From contig CAWJAY010000005.1 in NCBI GenBank assembly GCA_963840925.1, positions 62,001 through 126,000 on the forward strand: a stretch of DNA of 64,000 bases, read 5' to 3'. The position numbers were made by a program, and so were the translations under genes. Below, in pieces: positions 8,935-18,702 of the stretch. Numbering within the stretch: the first letter of the stretch is position 1; each line of letters begins with the position of its first letter. Origin of the DNA: DATAOG01 sp963840925. GTDB taxonomy: Bacteria > Pseudomonadota > Alphaproteobacteria > Geminicoccales > Geminicoccaceae. Under the pieces are notes generated by a model. The model searched no databases. It was given only the letters and a program-made list of their open reading frames with translations, and was not told the origin of the DNA.

Positions 8935-10068
8935 CTAGCTGTTGTTTCCACGAACGTTGTTCAGGTGAACGAGCATTGGGGCTCCCTCCTGTTGGAGCGT
9001 GACCGGTCCGGCGGGGCGGCGCAAGGACGCTGCGCGCCGGCTGGCGCCGGTCGCCTGCGGCGCTCCTGGCACCGCCCCGTCGCACCGGTCGGGGGTGATG
9101 ACAGGTCGGGACGGAGGAACGATGTCCTCGGTCGAACCGAGGAACGCCGCTTGGCGCAGACGGCTGACCGGCGGCTGGTGGGCCAGGGCGGCGTGCGGCC
9201 GGGCGGTGTTGTAATGGTCGAGCCAAGGCATCAGCGCGGCGGCGCGCTCGCGCGAGGTCGCAAAGGGGCGCGCATAGGCCCATTCGCGCAGGCTGGTCTG
9301 GATGAAGCGCTCGGCCTTGCCGTGGGTGCGCGGCGTGTACGGCCGGGTGCGGAGGTGACGCAACGCGAGCCCGCCGCAGGCCTGGCCCCAGGGGCGGCTT
9401 CGGGAGGCCGAACCGTTGTCGGTCATGACCCGCTCGACCGTGATGCCCTGGCGCGCGAACCAGCCGAGCGCGCGCTCCAGGAACGGCACGGCGCTGGTCT
9501 TGCGCTCGTCGGCGAGGACCTCGCTGCAGGCCAGGCGCGAGGCGTCGTCGATGCAGACGTGCACGGCCTCCCAGCCGGCGCCGCGCTTGCTGTCGCGCCG
9601 GTCGCCGGTGATCCGATGGCCGATCGCCGCGATCCGCCCGAGCTTCTTGGTGTCGATGTGGATCAGCTCGCCCGGCCGTTCGCGCTGATACCGCACAACC
9701 GGCGGTTTGGGCTCGAGGGCGCTCAGCCTGCCCAGCCCGAGACGGCGCAGAATGCCGCCGACCGTTGAGACCGGCATGGCCAGCTGGCGCGCGATCGCCG
9801 GGCCGCTCAGGCGCTGCCGCCGCCGGCGCTCGATCTCGGCCACGCGCCCGTCCGACACCTGGCGCGGACGCTGCTGCGGCGCCGAGCTGCGGTCGATCAG
9901 CGCCGCCGTCCCACCCTCCCGATAGCGCGCGAGCCAGCGGTAAGCCTGGCGTTGCGACAGTCCTGCAGCGCCGGCGGCCGACCCCACCGTCCAGCCGTGC
10001 TCGATCACCCGCTGCACCAGCAGGAGTTGACCTTGCGGCATCAAACGCGCATTCTTATGCAGGTTCAT
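8935..10068 (-). CDS. IS481-family DDE transposase
   Basis: 377 residues from the ATG giving MNLHKNARLMPQGQ, the usual IS481 start, with GGGAGA about 9 bases upstream. An N-terminal helix-turn-helix (SAAGAAGLSQRQAYRWLARY) is followed by a second DNA-binding helix region and an rve/DDE core. The acidic residues are in HIDTKKLGRI, VMTDNGS and GKAERFIQTSLREW. After PPVSRL there is an extra stretch of about 55 residues before the C-terminal LNNVRGNNS. The stop codon TAG lies in the flanking CTAG, not in the element. The frame stays open upstream to 10404, but that part has no similarity to transposases and includes the neighbouring EEP gene region. Confidence 0.88.
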   Translation of the reverse strand: MNLHKNARLMPQGQLLLVQRVIEHGWTVGSAAGAAGLSQRQAYRWLARYREGGTAALIDRSSAPQQRPRQVSDGRVAEIERRRRQRLSGPAIARQLAMPVSTVGGILRRLGLGRLSALEPKPPVVRYQRERPGELIHIDTKKLGRIAAIGHRITGDRRDSKRGAGWEAVHVCIDDASRLACSEVLADERKTSAVPFLERALGWFARQGITVERVMTDNGSASRSRPWGQACGGLALRHLRTRPYTPRTHGKAERFIQTSLREWAYARPFATSRERAAALMPWLDHYNTARPHAALAHQPPVSRLRQAAFLGSTEDIVPPSRPVITPDRCDGAVPGAPQATGASRRAASLRRPAGPVTLQQEGAPMLVHLNNVRGNNS

Positions 10069-10157
10069 CCGGGTGATCTCCCGATCAGCGCTGGCAGTGT
10101 CGCAACCAACAGCCTGACCGGGCTTCCCCGGATGAACAACCTTCATAGCAACCACAG
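8939..10157 (-). mobile_element. IS481-family insertion sequence, about 1.2 kb
   Basis: The element is bounded by imperfect inverted repeats of about 24 bases starting TGT, which agree at about 19 of 24 positions. Left end 8940-8963 begins TGTTGTTTCC; right end (10156-10133, complement) begins TGTGGTTGCT; both end GTTGTTCA. A CTAG tetranucleotide flanks both sides (8935-8938 and 10158-10161), consistent with the CTAG-centred target choice described for B. pertussis IS481. It holds one transposase gene on the minus strand. The element looks complete and the transposase frame is intact. Confidence 0.85.
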
Positions 10158-10891
10158 CTAGGGGTTGGCCGGGAACGCCGGTGGTTCGGCGGTTGCGACC
10201 ACGTCCGCGAAGATCGGCAGATGGTCGGAGGCGATCCGGCTGAGCGCGGTATCGTGGCGGCGCAGGCCACCCCGCAGGCGGCAGGCCGAAAGCGCCATCC
10301 GGTCGAGCGCCAACAGCGGGCAGAAGCTCGGAAAGGTCCGGGGCGCAAAGGGCAGCACGGCGTGCCGGCGGAGCGCGCCGAGGCTGCGGCTGAACGGCCA
10401 CCATTCGTTAAAATCGCCGATCACGACGGTCGCGAGGCTGAGCGCCGGCAGCAGTTCGTCCAGCAGCACCTCGAACTGACGCCGGCGGTAGCCGGAGTGC
10501 AGGTCGAGGTGGGTGGTCAGCACGCGCCAGCCAGGACCCTCGCTGCCCGCCAGATCGGCGACGATCGCGCCCCGGGCCTCGCGACCGCGGTCCTCGAACA
10601 CGACGCGGCGGACCGCGCGCACCGTGCGCCGGGTCAGCAGCGCGTTGCCGTACCAGCCGCTCGGCCCATGCAGCAGGGGGCCCTCGATGCACTGCATGTC
10701 GAGCGCGAGCGCCAGCGCCTCGGCCTGATCGATCGCGCTCCGGCCCTGGCGCGAACTCGACCTCCTGAAGTCCGACCACATCGGCGCCGATCTCGCCCAG
10801 CACGGCCGCGATCCGACCGACATCCTGGCGGCGGTCGAGGCCAACGGCAGGCATGGATATTGTAGCTCGCGACGCGCAGCGTCGCGCTCAT
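10158..10891 (-). CDS. Endonuclease/exonuclease/phosphatase (EEP) family protein, two frame breaks
   Basis: Joining frames gives MSATLRVASYNIHAC, GLDRRQDVGRIAAVL, GADVVGLQEVE, then HGPSGWYGNALL, TTHLDLHSGYR, VIGDFNEWWPF and SDHLPIFADVV. These are the metal-binding and catalytic motifs (N, E, H, D-x-N, SDH) of Mg-dependent EEP phosphodiesterases of about 240 residues. The start overlaps the stop of the phospholipase D gene by ATGA, so the two are co-translated. PLD-EEP pairs suggest a role in phospholipid or signalling phosphodiester chemistry, but the substrate is unknown. Its TAG stop is part of the CTAG target duplication of the adjacent IS. Confidence 0.75.
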
Positions 10892-12993
10892 TGCGGCCGC
10901 CGTCGCATCGACCAGCGCCGGAGAGCCATCGCCAGCGCGACCGCCGCGAGCGTGACCCCGGCCAAGATGAGCAAGTTGGCCGCGTCCGGCCGGCGCAGCC
11001 AGGCGCCCAGCCGATCCCCAAACACGGCCATCAGCGCCATCCCCGGCAGCATGCCGATCAGGCTGCCGAGCAGGAAGTCGCGGATCCGGATCCTGGACGC
11101 GCCGGCGACCAGATTGACGACGCTGAACGGCGCCAACGGCATCAGGCGCAAGAGGGTCATCGCGAACAGGCCGTGCTCGCTGAGCCGGCGGGTCACGGCG
11201 TTGACCCAGCGGCCGGCAAAGCGGCGCACCAGATCCCGGCCAAGACCCCGCCCGACGCCGAAGACCACGGTCGCCGCGAGCAGCGAGCCGGCGAGCGCGT
11301 AGGCAAAGCCGAGCAGACCGCCGAACGCGGCGGCGGTCGCGACGATCATCAGATTGACCGGCACGAACACGAGGCTGGCCAGCACGAAGGCGAGCAGCAC
11401 GCCCCAGGCGCCGACCCAGGAGAACCGATGCGCCTCGGCGACCTGCAGCACCTCGTTGAGGGCACGGCTGCCGTCGGTGAACTCGACCCGCAGCAGCAGC
11501 ACGAACGCCAGCAGCAGGACGAGGGTCGCGGCGCTGCGGATCATGGCCTGGCGCAGGCGCCGGCGGCGCGTCGGCGGCACCAGTCGCTGCTCGAGCGTGG
11601 CGAGCGTGATCGGCTCGTCGAGATCGGTCAGCGCGACGCTCGCCTCGACCTCGGGCAGCAACGCGAGGGTCTCGACGACCAGCGGCTCGAGCCGACGCGG
11701 CCCGCCGTTCAGGGCCTCGACCGCCGCGATCAAGGAGCCCTGCTCCGCATGCGCCCCGGCGAGCACCGCCGGCTGGCAGCCCAGATGCTCGGCCAGCAGC
11801 GTCTCGCGCGCCCGCCGACCGCCAGCCGCGAGCGCGCATCCTCGGCGGCGAGTGCCAGCACGCATTCGCTGTCGAGCCCCATCGACCGGTTGGCGAGATT
11901 GGCCGAGCCGACCACCAGCAGCCGGTCGTCGACGACCATCAGCTTGCTGTGCAGATTGATCGGCGTCGCGACGCCATCGGCGGCGGTCACCGGATAGAAT
12001 GTGCGCAGCCGTCGTCCCGAGCCGTCGGCGGTGCGCAACCGCTGCAGGAACGCGGCGCGGCCGCGATCCATCACGGCGGTCTCGACCGGACCCTCGCAGA
12101 CCGTGGGGCCGAGAGATCAGGACCTCGGGCCCGCGGGGGTCCTCGAGCCTGGCGGCGAGCGCCTCGGCGATCGCTGGCACGGTCAGGTACTGGTTCTCGA
12201 TGTAGATGGTCTGCTCCGCCTGCTCGATCGCGCGCAGATAGAGCGCCTCGACTTCGCGCACCGCGGGCTCGCCGTTGTATTGCGGGCGAGTGCGCGCGAT
12301 GCCGACCGTGGCGTTCTCGAACCAGGGCTCGATGCCGGCCGGCCAGGGCGAGCGCCCGCGCCCCGCCGGCGCAGGGACCCGCCTGCCGCTCGCCCGCCGC
12401 CAGCGCTCGCGAGCGAGCTCGTCGAGCGTCGCGCGCGGTCTCGCCCTCGACCATCAGCATGCAGTCATGGAACGGTGGCTTGGGCGTGCTGCCCGGCAGC
12501 TGCCGGTTCGGCTCGTCGGGCCGATGCGCGGGCGTGTCCCAGCGCCCGACCGTCAGGTCGATGCCGCCGCAGAAGGCGAGCTCGCCGTCGATCACGACGA
12601 GCTTCTCGTGCTGGCAGGCGCCCGGCGGATGGTCGCTGTCAAGGACGAAGCTGCAGCCGGCGCGAGCTGCGCAGGCCGAAGCGGACCTGCGGCAGGAACT
12701 CGCGGTTGAAGCCGAAGAAGAACACCCAGTCCCAGACCAGCATGCCGGATCCGCAGCTCGCGCCGGGCGCTGAGCAGCTGGTGAGGAACGCCTTGAGCGG
12801 CGGCGTGCCGGCATCCGGGTCGAGGATGATGCCGCTGCTGACGTCCCAACCCATGATCAGGACGCTGTGCCGCGCCTCGAGCAGCGCCTGGCGAAGCGCG
12901 GCGAAATAGGCCGCGCCGTCGATCAGCAGCGCAGCGCGGTCGCGCCTGGGTCACGCGCCAGCAGGTCTGGGCTTCTTCGAGCAGTGTCGTCAT
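10888..12993 (-). CDS. Phospholipase D-family protein with C-terminal VTT/DedA-like membrane domain, frame broken
   Basis: A protein of about 700 residues after joining frames. The N-terminus is MTTLLEEAQTCWRVTQA. The first HKD motif is HEKLVVIDGELAFCGGIDL (near 12600) and the second is HSKLMVVDDRLLVVGSANL (near 11950), as in phospholipases D and cardiolipin synthases. From about 11500 downwards a VTT (SNARE-associated/TVP38) domain follows, with FVPVNLMIVATAAAFGG, LLRLMPLAPFSVVNLVAG and four to six hydrophobic segments, ending RRWSMRRRPQ. At least four frame changes fall in the N-terminal two thirds; the VTT part is clean. An upstream in-frame start near 13050 is possible. A membrane-anchored phospholipid-modifying enzyme is likely. 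Confidence 0.75.
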
Positions 12994-13086
12994 GATCCGC
13001 CGGACGACGTAAACCAGCCGCGGCCCTGAGGCCCGGACGACCTCTATCAACAGACGACTCTCTGAGAAAGATCCGTGCCCCGGCCG

Positions 13087-13906
13087 TCACAGCTCGGCGG
13101 GGCGCACCGGCGCGAGGCGGCCGCCGAGGCGGACCGGGGCGAACGTGCGGGCGAGCCCGGTCGCGTCGTCGGTCTCGAGGTAGACCGCGCACAAGGTCGC
13201 CTCGCCGAGCGCCGGCGTGTTGCGCGGGCCCGGCACATGGGTGCGGAAGCGCTGCAGGGCCATCGCCTTGCTCATGCCGATCACCGAATCGTAGTCGCCG
13301 GTCATGCCGATGTCGGAGACGTAGGCGGTGCCGCCCGGCAGGATCTGGGCATCGGCGGTCGGCACGTGGGTGTGGGTGCCGGCGACCAGCGAGGCGCGGC
13401 CGTCGGCGAGATGGCCGATCGCCATCTTCTCGCTGGTCGCCTCGGCGTGCAGGTCGACGACGATCGCCTGCACGCTGGCGCCGAGCGGGTATCGGGCGAG
13501 CTCGCCTCGAGCGCGCGGAACGGGTCGTCGTAGCTGCCCATGAACAGCCGCCCGATGACCTGCAGCACCAGCAGCCGGCGGCCGTCGGCCAGCGCGACCA
13601 GCGCGCTGCCGCGGCCGGGCGTGCCCGGCATCATGTTGAGCGGGCGGATCAGGCGCGGGTCGCGCTCGATGTAGCCGATCAGCTCGCGCTGGTCGAAGAC
13701 GTGGTTGCCGGTGGTGATCAGATCGGCGCCGGCGTCGTAGAAGTCCTGGCACAGCGCGGGCGTGATGCCGAAGCCGCCGGCGGCGTTCTCGCCGTTGACC
13801 ACGACCGCGTCGAGCCGGAGCGCGCGCGCTGCAGCTCGGGCAGCCGCTGCAGCAGGACCTTGCGGCCGGCGCGCCCGACCACGTCGCCGCAGAACAGGAT
13901 CCTCAT
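13087..13906 (-). CDS. YmdB/TIGR00282-family metallophosphoesterase, frame broken
   Basis: Joined frames read MRILFCGDVVGRAGRKVL, LDAVVVNGENAAGGFGIT, DLITTGNHVFDQRELIGYI, RPLNMMPGTPGRGSALV, IVVDLHAEATSEKMAIGHL, VAGTHTHVPTADAQILP and a C-terminus PVRLGGRLAPVRPAEL. These include all dinuclear-metal ligands of the YmdB family (cyclic-nucleotide phosphodiesterases in studied members). Length of about 270 residues is normal. At least two frame changes. The ATG overlaps the fau stop (ATGA), so fau and this gene form one transcription unit read from zapA through the 6S RNA locus. Confidence 0.8.
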
Positions 13907-14575
13907 CGGTCCGCATCTGCGGCCAGCGCCGGATGCCGCGCTCGGTGACGACCGCGTCGAGCGGCTCGTCGAAGGGGCCCGCGGGCACCGTCTCGGCAGC
14001 TCCTGCAGCGCGAAGGCGAGGCCGATCGCGAGCCGGGCTGCCGCCGGCCGCGCGCAGGCTGCCGCAGGGTGCGGTCGTAGTAGCCCTTGCCGTAGCCCAG
14101 GCGGTGGCCGCGGCGATCGAACGCGAGCAGCGGCACCAGCACGCGCCTCGGGCAGTGACCGGGCGGCGCGCGCCGGGTCGGGCTGCATGACCCCGAAGCC
14201 GCCGCGGATCAGCGGCTGGCCCCAGGCCCAGGCGTGGAACGCGAGCGGCGCCGCCGTGCCCGCCATGCGCGGCAGCGCGAGCGGATGGCCGCGCGCGGCG
14301 AGGCCCTGCAGCGCGGGGCGCGGGTCGAGCTCGCCGGGGAGCGGCCAGTAGCCGGCGACGGTCGCCGCGGCGGGCGGCGATCAGCTCCGGCAGCAGCCGC
14401 TAGGGCCACGGCGCTGCGGCGGCGCGCGCGCGGCCTCGGCCGGGATCGACCTCGGCGCGCCGCGCCAGCAGCCGGCCCGCAGCTCCGCCTTGCGTCGGAC
14501 CAGCTCTGCAGGATCAGGCAGATCGGCGGATCGCGCTCGCGGGGTCGAGTGGACACGGGAGTGCGGGGCCGCCAT
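13903..14575 (-). CDS. fau: 5-formyltetrahydrofolate cyclo-ligase, frame broken
   Basis: The start is MAAPHSRVHSTPRAR, followed by ELVRRKAELR; later pieces are GYWPLPGELDPRPAL-like, HAWAWGQPLIRGGFGV and LVPLLAFDRRGHRLGYGKG with YYDRTL. The GYGKGYYDR motif is the ATP/folate site of YgfA/Fau enzymes, which convert 5-formyl-THF to 5,10-methenyl-THF. Several frame changes are needed; the C-terminus ALAADADR stops at 13903. Its place just downstream of a 6S RNA and zapA, on the same strand, repeats the zapA-ssrS-ygfA order known from many proteobacteria. Confidence 0.78.
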
Positions 14576-14587
14576 GGCCGTCGGTCG

Positions 14588-14703
14588 CTACTGTCCTCTG
14601 TGGCCTGCCTTCGCAGGTGGGCGCCGTAGTGACCGGGACCAGGGCCCCGGCAGGGACAGCTCCCTTACAGAGAATATTGGCCCCAGGGATGTCTGAGGAC
14701 CTA
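14588..14703 (-). ncRNA. ssrS: 6S RNA
   Basis: Read on the minus strand, the gap between zapA and fau begins GTCCTCAG and ends CAGAGGACAG, so GUCCUC and GAGGAC can close a long hairpin. Inside lie a purine/pyrimidine pattern with AAUAUUCUCUGUAAGGGAGC (central bulge side), a GGGGCCCUGGUCCCGG segment and an apical CCUGC-GAAG-GCAGG stem. The position zapA-ssrS-fau and the same-strand orientation are the conserved 6S context. 6S RNA binds sigma70 RNA polymerase in stationary phase. Ends are approximate and I could not run a covariance model. Confidence 0.6.
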
Positions 14704-14733
14704 ACGCACCGGGCAGCACCCGCGCCTGATTAG

Positions 14734-15069
14734 TTAGGCGCTCTCCAGCTGCGCCGCAATAGCGTCGAGCTGCGGCCGCGACCTGCCTCGACCGCCGCGG
14801 CCGCGCGCGCTGCTCGGCGTCGTCGGCGCGCTGCGTCGAGCGCGGTGCGCAGCTGCTTGATCTCGTCGAAGGCGTCCGACAGCTTGTCGGCGACCATCAG
14901 GCTCGCCATCAGCAGCAGCCGGGCATCGCCGAGCTGGGTCTGGCCGCGCGCCGAGATCGGCGACCTGGCGGTCGACGTAGGCCGCCAGCTGGCGCACCCG
15001 GCCTTCCTCGCCCTCGCCGCACTGCACCATGTGGCGGCGGCCGTTGACCGTGATCTCGACCATCGGCAT
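14734..15069 (-). CDS. zapA: Cell division protein ZapA, frame broken
   Basis: The start MPMVEITVNGRRHMVQCGEG, then RQLAAYVDRQVADLGA, is typical of ZapA, which crosslinks FtsZ protofilaments. In a second frame follows QTQLGDARLLLMASLMVAD with KLSDAFDEIKQLR, the conserved helical part that forms the coiled-coil dimer. About 110 residues, two or more frame changes. The upstream neighbour is a DUF4164 gene 4 bases away, the usual alphaproteobacterial pairing. 6S RNA follows 31 bases after the stop. Confidence 0.82.
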   Translation of the reverse strand: MPMVEITVNGRRHMVQCGEGEEGRVRQLAAYVDRQVADLGARPDPARRCPAAADGEPDGRRQAVGRLRRDQAAAHRARRSAPTTPSSARGRGGRGRSRPQLDAIAAQLESA

Positions 15070-15073
15070 GGCC

Positions 15074-15376
15074 TCAGCTCCCGAGCAGGCGGTCGAGCTC
15101 GGCGATCGAGCTGTCGAGCCGCCGCGCGACCGGCCGTTGACCTCGCGCAGCGTGCGGTTGTCGTGCTGCGCCTCGTTGAGCGCCACGCTCAACCGGTCGC
15201 ACTGATCGCGCAGCACCGCGAGGTCGCGAGCCGAGCTCGTCATGCTCGGCGCGACCGGTCCGCCTCGCGGCGCGCGTCCAGCCGTTGCGCGGGCCGCGCG
15301 AGCGGCGCTCCAAGGCGGCCTCGAGCCGCCTCAACGCCCGGGTCAGATGCCGCTGTGCGGTCTCGAGCTGCGACAT
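15074..15376 (-). CDS. DUF4164 coiled-coil protein, frame broken
   Basis: About 100 residues. The start is MSQLETAQRHLTRALRRLE, then in another frame LAVLRDQCDRLSVALNEAQ with HDNRTLREVN, then back to RRLDSSIAELDRLLGS. Heptad-like leucine spacing runs through the whole protein, so it is a short coiled coil. It sits immediately before zapA, as is common in Alphaproteobacteria, which suggests a role in or near division. No biochemical function is known to me. Two frame changes. Confidence 0.65.
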   Translation of the reverse strand: MSQLETAQRHLTRALRRLEAALERRSRGPRNGWTRAARRTGRAEHDELGSRPRGAARSVRPVERGAQRGAARQPHAARGQRPVARRLDSSIAELDRLLGS

Positions 15377-15613
15377 GCCGCGTCGTCGATCCCCCGACTC
15401 AGGTTTGCTGCTCCGCGAAAACAACCAGTTTAGCAAGCACGATGTTGACACAGGCCACGCAGCGCGTCAACTCGCGCTGCGCGGCCGCCCCGGACTCGCG
15501 CGCGAGATTCGAGTTGATTTTTGCGGCGGATCAGCCACGTTCCGCGGCAGCCGGGGGCCAGCCTGCCGCCGCCGGCGGCGCCGCCGCAATCGAGGATTCC
15601 GTGAACCGAGATC
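15377..15613. promoter_or_regulatory. Divergent promoter region between DUF4164-zapA and tkt, with a GTTGAC inverted repeat
   Basis: This 237-base gap separates divergent operons. It contains GTTGAC (15444-15449) and its inverted copy GTCAAC (15466-15471) separated by 16 bases. Each arm looks like a -35 element (TTGACA on plus, TTGACG on minus) pointing outwards past the other. I see no convincing -10 at the ideal distance on the plus strand. It may be an operator or overlapping promoters. The remainder is GC-rich with no ORF I believe. Confidence 0.35.
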
Positions 15614-17640
15614 ATGACCGCCGCCATCCCGCCTCTGATCAGCCGGCGCGCCGGGCCACGCCGATCTGGCGAACGCCATCCGCGCGCTCGCGATGGATGC
15701 CGTGCAGGCCGCCAATTCCGGCCATCCCGGCCTGCCGATGGGCATGGCCGACGTCGCCACCGTGCTGTTCGGCAAGTTCCTGAAGTTCGACGCCGCAGGC
15801 GCCCGACTGGCCCGATCGCGACCGCTTCGTGCTGTCCGCCGGCCACGGCTCGATGCTGCTCTACGCGCTGCTCCATCTGACCGGCTATCCGGGCATGGAC
15901 ATCGAGCAGCTGCAAGCGCTTCCGCCAGCTCGGCTCGCGCACCGCGGGCCATCCCGAGCACGGCCATGCGCCCGGCATCGAGACCACGACCGGGCCGCTC
16001 GGCCAGGGGCTCGCGCAACGCGGTCGGCATGGCGCTCGCCGAGCGTCACCTGCGCGCGCGCTTCGGCGCGGAGCTGGTCGATCACCGCACCTACGTGATC
16101 GCGAGCGACGGCGACCTGATGGAGGGCATCAGCCACGAGGCCTGCGACTTCGCCGGCCATCAGCGGCTCGACGCGGCTGATCGTGCTGTTCGACGACAAT
16201 CACATCACGATCGACGGCGCCGCCTCGCTCTCCTACCTCGATCGACCAGCTCAAGCGCTTCGACCGCCTACGGCTGGCGAACGGCACGCGGGTCGACGGC
16301 CACGACCCGGCCGCGATCGAGGCGGCGCTCGCCGAGGCGCAGGACGCCGACCGGCCGAGCCTGATCGCCTGCCGCACGACGATCGGCTATGGCGCGCCGA
16401 CCAAGGCCGGCACCGCCGCGACCCACGGCTCGCCGCTCGGCGCCGAGGAGATCGCTGGCGCGCGCGAGAAGCTCGGCTGGCCCTATCCGCCGTTCGAGAT
16501 CCCCGAGCCGCATCCTCGGCGCCTGGCGCGGCTTCGGCCGCCGCGGCGCCGCGCGCGCGGGACGCCTGGACGAGCGCGTCTGGCGGCGCAGGAAGCGGCG
16601 GCAGCGCGCCGAGTTCGAGCGGGTCCAGGCGGGCGAGCTGCCGAAGCGGCCTCGACCGGGTGCTCGGCGAGCACAAGGCGCGCCTGGTCGCCGAGCAGCC
16701 GAGCCTGGGCGAGCCGCAAGTCGAGCCAGGAGGCGCTCGAGGTGTTCACCGCCGCGGTGCCCGAGCTGATCGGCGGCTCGGCCGACCTCACCGGCTCCAA
16801 CAACACCAGGACCAAGGCGACCGCGGTGCTGAGCGCCGACGCAGCCGGGCGGCCGCCACATCCATTTCGGCATCCGCGAGCACGCGATGGCCGCCGCGAT
16901 GAACGGCATGGCGCTGCACAAGGGCGTGATCATCCCTACGGCGGCACCTTCCTCGTGTTCTCCGACTACTGCCGGCCGGCGATCCGGCTCGCCGCGCTGA
17001 TGGGCCAGCGGGTGATCTTCGTGCTGACCCACGATTCGATCGGGCTCGGCGAGGACGGCCCGACCCATCAGCCGGTCGAGCATCTGGCCGCGCTGCGCGC
17101 GATCCCGAATCTCGCCGTCTTCCGGCCGGCCGACGCGGTCGAGACCGCCGAGTGCTGGGCCTGCGCGCTGGTGCGCGACGACGGGCCCTCGGCGCTGGTG
17201 CTGACGCGTCAGAACCTGCCGGCGCTGCGCACCGAGGCCGACGACGTCAACCGCTGCGGCGCGCGGCGCCTACGTGCTGCGCGGAGGCCGAGGGCCGGCG
17301 CGCCGTCACGCTGCTCGCGACCGGCTCCGAGGTCGCGATCGCGCGCGAGGCGCGCACGCGGCTCCAGGCCTACGGCATCGGCTGCGCCGTGGTCTCGATG
17401 CCCTGCTGGGAGCTGTTCGAGCAGCAGGACGCGACCTATCGCAAGGAAGTTCTGGGCGAGCGGCCTCAGGATCGCGGTCGAGGCGGCGGCGCCGTTCGGC
17501 TGGACCCGCTACGTGCGGCAGCGAGGACGACGTCGTCGGCATGACCGGTTTCGGCGCCTCGGCGCCGTCACGAGGAACTGTACGAGCACTTCGGCATCAC
17601 GTCCGAGCGGATCGTCGAGCTGGTCCGCAGGCGGCTGTAG
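15614..17640 (+). CDS. tkt: Transketolase, many frame breaks
   Basis: Thiamine-diphosphate enzyme of the pentose phosphate and Calvin pathways. Pieces in several frames give MDAVQAANSGHPGLPMGMAD, FVLSAGHGSMLLYALLHL, PEHGHAPGIETTTGPLGQG, the TPP/Mg motif IASDGDLMEGISHEACDF, FDDNHITIDGAASLSY, then PELIGGSADLTGSNN, VIFVLTHDSIGLGEDGPTHQ and a C-terminus SERIVELVRRRL. Reconstructed length of about 665 residues is normal. More than ten frame changes occur, yet every catalytic block is present, which argues for sequencing error. It starts the tkt-gap-pgk-fba cluster. Confidence 0.85.
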
Positions 17641-17676
17641 CCGTCGCGCCGACCACGACCTGAAGGAGGACACCCC

Positions 17677-18684
<1,008 letters not shown>

Positions 18685-18702
18685 GCCGGCGGCACGGCCT
18701 CG

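Noticed and set aside
10069..10404. Extension of the transposase by 112 codons upstream of MNLHKN
   Set aside because: The added residues have no similarity to transposases, cross the inverted repeat and run into the neighbouring EEP gene.
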